Assembly: GCA_016926315.1 (NCBI GenBank)
Contig: JAFGOU010000104.1
Coordinates: 1 to 7,949 of the forward strand
Length of the DNA stretch: 7,949 nt
Direction: 5' to 3'
Source of the DNA: Chitinispirillaceae bacterium
Lineage (GTDB): Bacteria; Fibrobacterota; Chitinivibrionia; Chitinivibrionales; Chitinispirillaceae
Shown here: positions 5,605 to 7,949 of the stretch, piece after piece
Layout: every line of letters starts with the position of its first letter
How positions within the stretch are numbered: the stretch's first letter is position 1
Notes under the pieces: model-generated
Told to the model about the DNA's origin: nothing
The model's input: only the letters and a program-made list of their open reading frames with translations
Databases searched by the model: none
Translations under genes and position numbers: made by a program

Positions 5605-7077
5605 GTGATTTTTCCGTCACTTGAAGAGGTTAAAAAAGGCGCGCTGGCCGGGAATGTCATCCCGGTGTGCAGAAAAATTCTTGCCGATACCGAAACGCCC
5701 GTATCAATCTGGATGAAGCTGTTCCGGAACCGCAGGTACGGTTTTCTGCTCGAGAGCGTCGAGGGCCAGGATACCGTGGCGCGCTATTCGTTTCTCGGCG
5801 GCGATCCGTTCATGACCTTTTCCTGCCGCGGTACCTCATGGGTGTTGGAAGGCGAGCGGCGGGATGCTGGTGACCGCGACCCTCTGGGTGCGCTGCGGCG
5901 GCTTCTTGCCGCGTATACGCCGGTTGCCGTCGAGGGGATTCCCCGCTTCTGCGGCGGCGCGGTGGGCTTCTTTTCGTACGACTCAATACGGCTGCGCGAG
6001 GCGATCGGCGACAAAAACCCCAAGGAAGACCCGCTTGACGACATTTTCTTCGGTTTTTACCGCGATCTGATCGCGTTTGACAACAGAGAACATCGGTTGC
6101 TGCTCATCACGAATATCATGCTTCGACCCGGCGACGATGTCGAAAAGGCCTATAACGACGCGATCTACCGTCTGGGCGGCATCGAAGACCGCATGGCCGT
6201 CAGGCTTCAGGCAACGCACCTGACCGTACAGCAGACCGCGGAGCCGGTTTCGAATTTCAAACGGCGGGACTACGAGGCGGCCGTGGAAAGATGCCGCGAG
6301 TACATCAAGGCCGGGGACATTTTTCAGGTGGTGGTGTCGCAGCGGTTCCAGGTTGGCGTGAAAGCCGATCCGTTCGATCTCTACCGCATTCTCCGTGTCG
6401 TCAACCCGTCTCCTTACATGTACTACCTCTCCCTCCGCGATACATCGGTAATCGGCGCCTCACCGGAGATGCTCGTGCGCGTGGAGAACGGCACCGTTGA
6501 AGTGCGGCCGATTGCCGGTACGCGGCCGCGGGGAAGGAGCGAGGCGGAGGATGACGCGCTCGTCAAAAACCTGCTTGCCGATCCCAAGGAACGCGCCGAA
6601 CACATCATGCTGGTCGACCTCGGCCGCAACGACGTGGGCAGGGTATCGGAAATCGGCACCGTAACGGTCGAGGAGATGATGCACATCGAAAAATATTCGC
6701 ACGTGATTCATATCGTGAGCAACGTGAAAGGCAGACTGGCAAAGGACCTCGACGCGTTCGACGCGCTTTTCTCCTGCTTTCCGGCCGGCACGCTTTCCGG
6801 CGCGCCAAAGATACGCGCCATGGAGATCATCGACGAGCTCGAGCCGGTCAAGAGGGGTATTTATGGCGGCGCGCTCGGGTACATCGACTGGAGCGGCACC
6901 ATGGACACCTGCATCGTGATCAGGACCATTGTTTACCGCAACGGCATTGCCACGATCCAGGCCGGCGCCGGGATCGTGGCCGACTCGGACCCGGCGCGGG
7001 AGTATAACGAAACGCTGCACAAGGCCGGCGCGCTTTTTTCCGCCATTACCAGGGCCGCGGAAATGGGCGGGAGATAA
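5605..7077 (+). CDS. trpE: Anthranilate synthase component I
   Basis: TrpE converts chorismate to anthranilate and pyruvate, the first committed step of tryptophan synthesis, with TrpG supplying ammonia from glutamine. The 490-residue length is normal. The N-terminal component-I domain carries LLES at 48-51, the element that in known enzymes forms part of the tryptophan feedback site. The chorismate-binding domain, about 220-480, shows [25 protein letters not shown] (302-310), LGRNDVGRV (from 339), [10 protein letters not shown] (393-402), YGGALGY and [13 protein letters not shown]. The PIAGTRPRG element together with LLES favours TrpE over PabB. It starts with GTG, with AGAGGA at 5593-5598 spaced 6 nt. 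The gap from the amidoligase cluster is 54 bp and has no Trp-rich leader peptide, so there is no room for a classical attenuator. It is followed after 5 nt by trpG. Confidence 0.97.
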   Translation: MIFPSLEEVKKGALAGNVIPVCRKILADTETPVSIWMKLFRNRRYGFLLESVEGQDTVARYSFLGGDPFMTFSCRGTSWVLEGERRDAGDRDPLGALRRLLAAYTPVAVEGIPRFCGGAVGFFSYDSIRLREAIGDKNPKEDPLDDIFFGFYRDLIAFDNREHRLLLITNIMLRPGDDVEKAYNDAIYRLGGIEDRMAVRLQATHLTVQQTAEPVSNFKRRDYEAAVERCREYIKAGDIFQVVVSQRFQVGVKADPFDLYRILRVVNPSPYMYYLSLRDTSVIGASPEMLVRVENGTVEVRPIAGTRPRGRSEAEDDALVKNLLADPKERAEHIMLVDLGRNDVGRVSEIGTVTVEEMMHIEKYSHVIHIVSNVKGRLAKDLDAFDALFSCFPAGTLSGAPKIRAMEIIDELEPVKRGIYGGALGYIDWSGTMDTCIVIRTIVYRNGIATIQAGAGIVADSDPAREYNETLHKAGALFSAITRAAEMGGR

Positions 7078-7082
7078 CGCCG

Positions 7083-7652
7083 ATGCTTATCGTCATCGAC
7101 AACTACGACTCGTTTACCTATAATCTTGTCCAGTATCTCGGCGAGCGGTATGACGACGGAATCAGGGTTTTCCGCAATGACAAGATCACCGTTGCGGAAA
7201 TAGTGCGCCTCGCTCCGCGGTACATCGTGATATCGCCGGGCCCCTGCACGCCGAGGGAAGCCGGTATTTCCGTCGAGGTCATCCGGCGCCTCGGCCCGGC
7301 CGTCCCCCTTCTGGGCGTCTGCCTCGGCCACCAGTCAATCGGGTATGCGTTCGGCGGGAACGTCGTCCGGGCGCCGTACCTCATGCACGGCAAGGTGTCG
7401 GAGATCCATCATAACGCCGCAGGTATCTACACCGGCCTGCCGAACCCGTTTACCGCGACCCGTTACCACAGCCTGATCATCGAACGTTCGACCTGCCCCG
7501 CCTGCCTCGAAATAACGAGTGAAACCGGTGACGGCATCATCATGGGCATAAAGCACCGGGAGTATCCGATATATGGCGTGCAGTTCCACCCCGAGGCGAT
7601 TTTGACGGAAGGCGGGAAGAAGCTGCTGGGAAATTTTCTTGAGGGGAAATGA
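7083..7652 (+). CDS. trpG: Anthranilate synthase component II, glutamine amidotransferase
   Basis: TrpG hydrolyses glutamine and channels ammonia to TrpE. The 189-residue protein is a single class-I glutamine amidotransferase domain of normal length. [14 protein letters not shown] at 6-19 and [11 protein letters not shown] at 51-61 are typical of this subgroup. The nucleophile is C80 in [13 protein letters not shown]169 and E171 in QFHPEAILT complete the triad. GGGAG at 7069-7073 lies inside the last codons of trpE, 9 nt before the ATG, which suggests coupled translation and equal production of both subunits. In many bacteria this subunit is shared with aminodeoxychorismate synthase (PabA); its position after trpE makes TrpG the main role here. 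No phosphoribosyltransferase domain is fused at the C-terminus. Confidence 0.96.
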   Translation: MLIVIDNYDSFTYNLVQYLGERYDDGIRVFRNDKITVAEIVRLAPRYIVISPGPCTPREAGISVEVIRRLGPAVPLLGVCLGHQSIGYAFGGNVVRAPYLMHGKVSEIHHNAAGIYTGLPNPFTATRYHSLIIERSTCPACLEITSETGDGIIMGIKHREYPIYGVQFHPEAILTEGGKKLLGNFLEGK

Positions 7653-7782
7653 GTGCGCGGCCTTGCGGGTACTGACGTCCCGGCGTGTCTTCCCGTTCTT
7701 CATCGTCGCCGTCCTTTCCCCGATAGTATTTTTCAGCATGAATTCACGGATATTTTTTACACCATAGCGAGGCACCGTCGTC
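7653..7782 (+). other. Gap between trpG and trpC with no trpD
   Basis: This 130-bp stretch is much looser than the 5-nt trpE-trpG junction. It contains a nine-codon frame from ATG 7738 ending at TAG 7765-7767 (MNSRIFFTP), which has no tryptophan codons and is not a recognisable leader. It has no remnant of trpD that I can detect and no hairpin with a T-run. An AT-rich patch around 7725-7760 could include a weak promoter, but no acceptable -35/-10 pair was found. Confidence 0.5.
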
Positions 7783-7949
7783 ATGCCGACCTTTCTCGAA
7801 AAAATTCTTGAGGTGAAAGAATCCGAAGTCGCCTCCCTGCGCGGCAGGAGGTTTAACCGCCGCTCACTGCCAAACCGTCCCTTCTGTGTCGCGCTCGACA
7901 AGCGACCGCAGCTCGCCGTCATCGCCGAGGTCAAAAAGGCTTCGCCCTC
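7783..7949 (+). CDS. trpC: Indole-3-glycerol-phosphate synthase, N-terminal 55 residues (3' end outside window)
   Basis: TrpC closes the indole ring from carboxyphenylaminodeoxyribulose phosphate. The visible part starts MPTFLEKILEVKESEVASL, a usual helical opening for the family. It ends in AVIAEVKKASP, the first catalytic strand; E49 and K51 correspond to the conserved Glu and Lys of the E-x-K motif. The reading frame runs off the right edge. An in-frame TAG at 7765-7767 rules out a longer protein, and GAGG at 7769-7772 lies 10 nt before the ATG. Usual length is about 255-270 residues. Whether a TrpF domain is fused downstream cannot be seen. Confidence 0.93.
   Translation, partial: MPTFLEKILEVKESEVASLRGRRFNRRSLPNRPFCVALDKRPQLAVIAEVKKASP

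Noticed and set aside
7738..7767. Nine-codon frame before trpC as a trp leader peptide
   Set aside because: It contains no tryptophan codons and no attenuator-type hairpin follows it.

Overview
The window is bacterial, GC-rich and densely coded. It looks like a chromosomal segment of a Gram-negative or Gram-negative-like lineage. Reasons are Shine-Dalgarno sites before every gene, GTG and TTG starts, a classical clpB, split trpE and trpG, a sigma-54-type promoter and a compact extragenic palindrome. The sequence alone does not fix the phylum. A delta-proteobacterial or candidate-phylum origin is only a guess. No mobile gene, rRNA, tRNA or CRISPR array is visible.

Layout. Positions 1-920 hold the first 306 codons of clpB on the minus strand, running off the left edge. 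Positions 921-1409 are a divergent intergenic region. It contains a 116-bp nested inverted repeat (947-1062), a near-consensus -24/-12 promoter facing clpB (1084-1100), a 9+9 inverted repeat (1181-1217) and a sigma-70-like promoter facing right (1266-1294). Positions 1410-5550 form a tight four-gene plus-strand unit: a C39-like papain-fold cysteine peptidase, a RimK-like ATP-grasp ligase with an extra N-terminal domain, a GCS2-type carboxylate-amine ligase and an N-formylglutamate-amidohydrolase-fold enzyme. Positions 5605-7949 are trp genes: trpE, trpG and the first 55 codons of trpC. No trpD lies between trpG and trpC.

How the genes may work together. The four-gene unit pairs two different amide-forming ligases with two amide-cleaving hydrolases. 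From the families present, the most economical reading is a pathway that builds, trims or recycles a small amide-linked or peptide-like compound, or a peptide tag. Its product and acceptor are unknown. Related neighbourhoods have been described by comparative genomics of amidoligases, but as far as I recall the product is not established. This is the most interesting system here. The trp genes follow after 54 bp with no recognisable promoter, terminator or attenuator between, so the two units may be co-transcribed.
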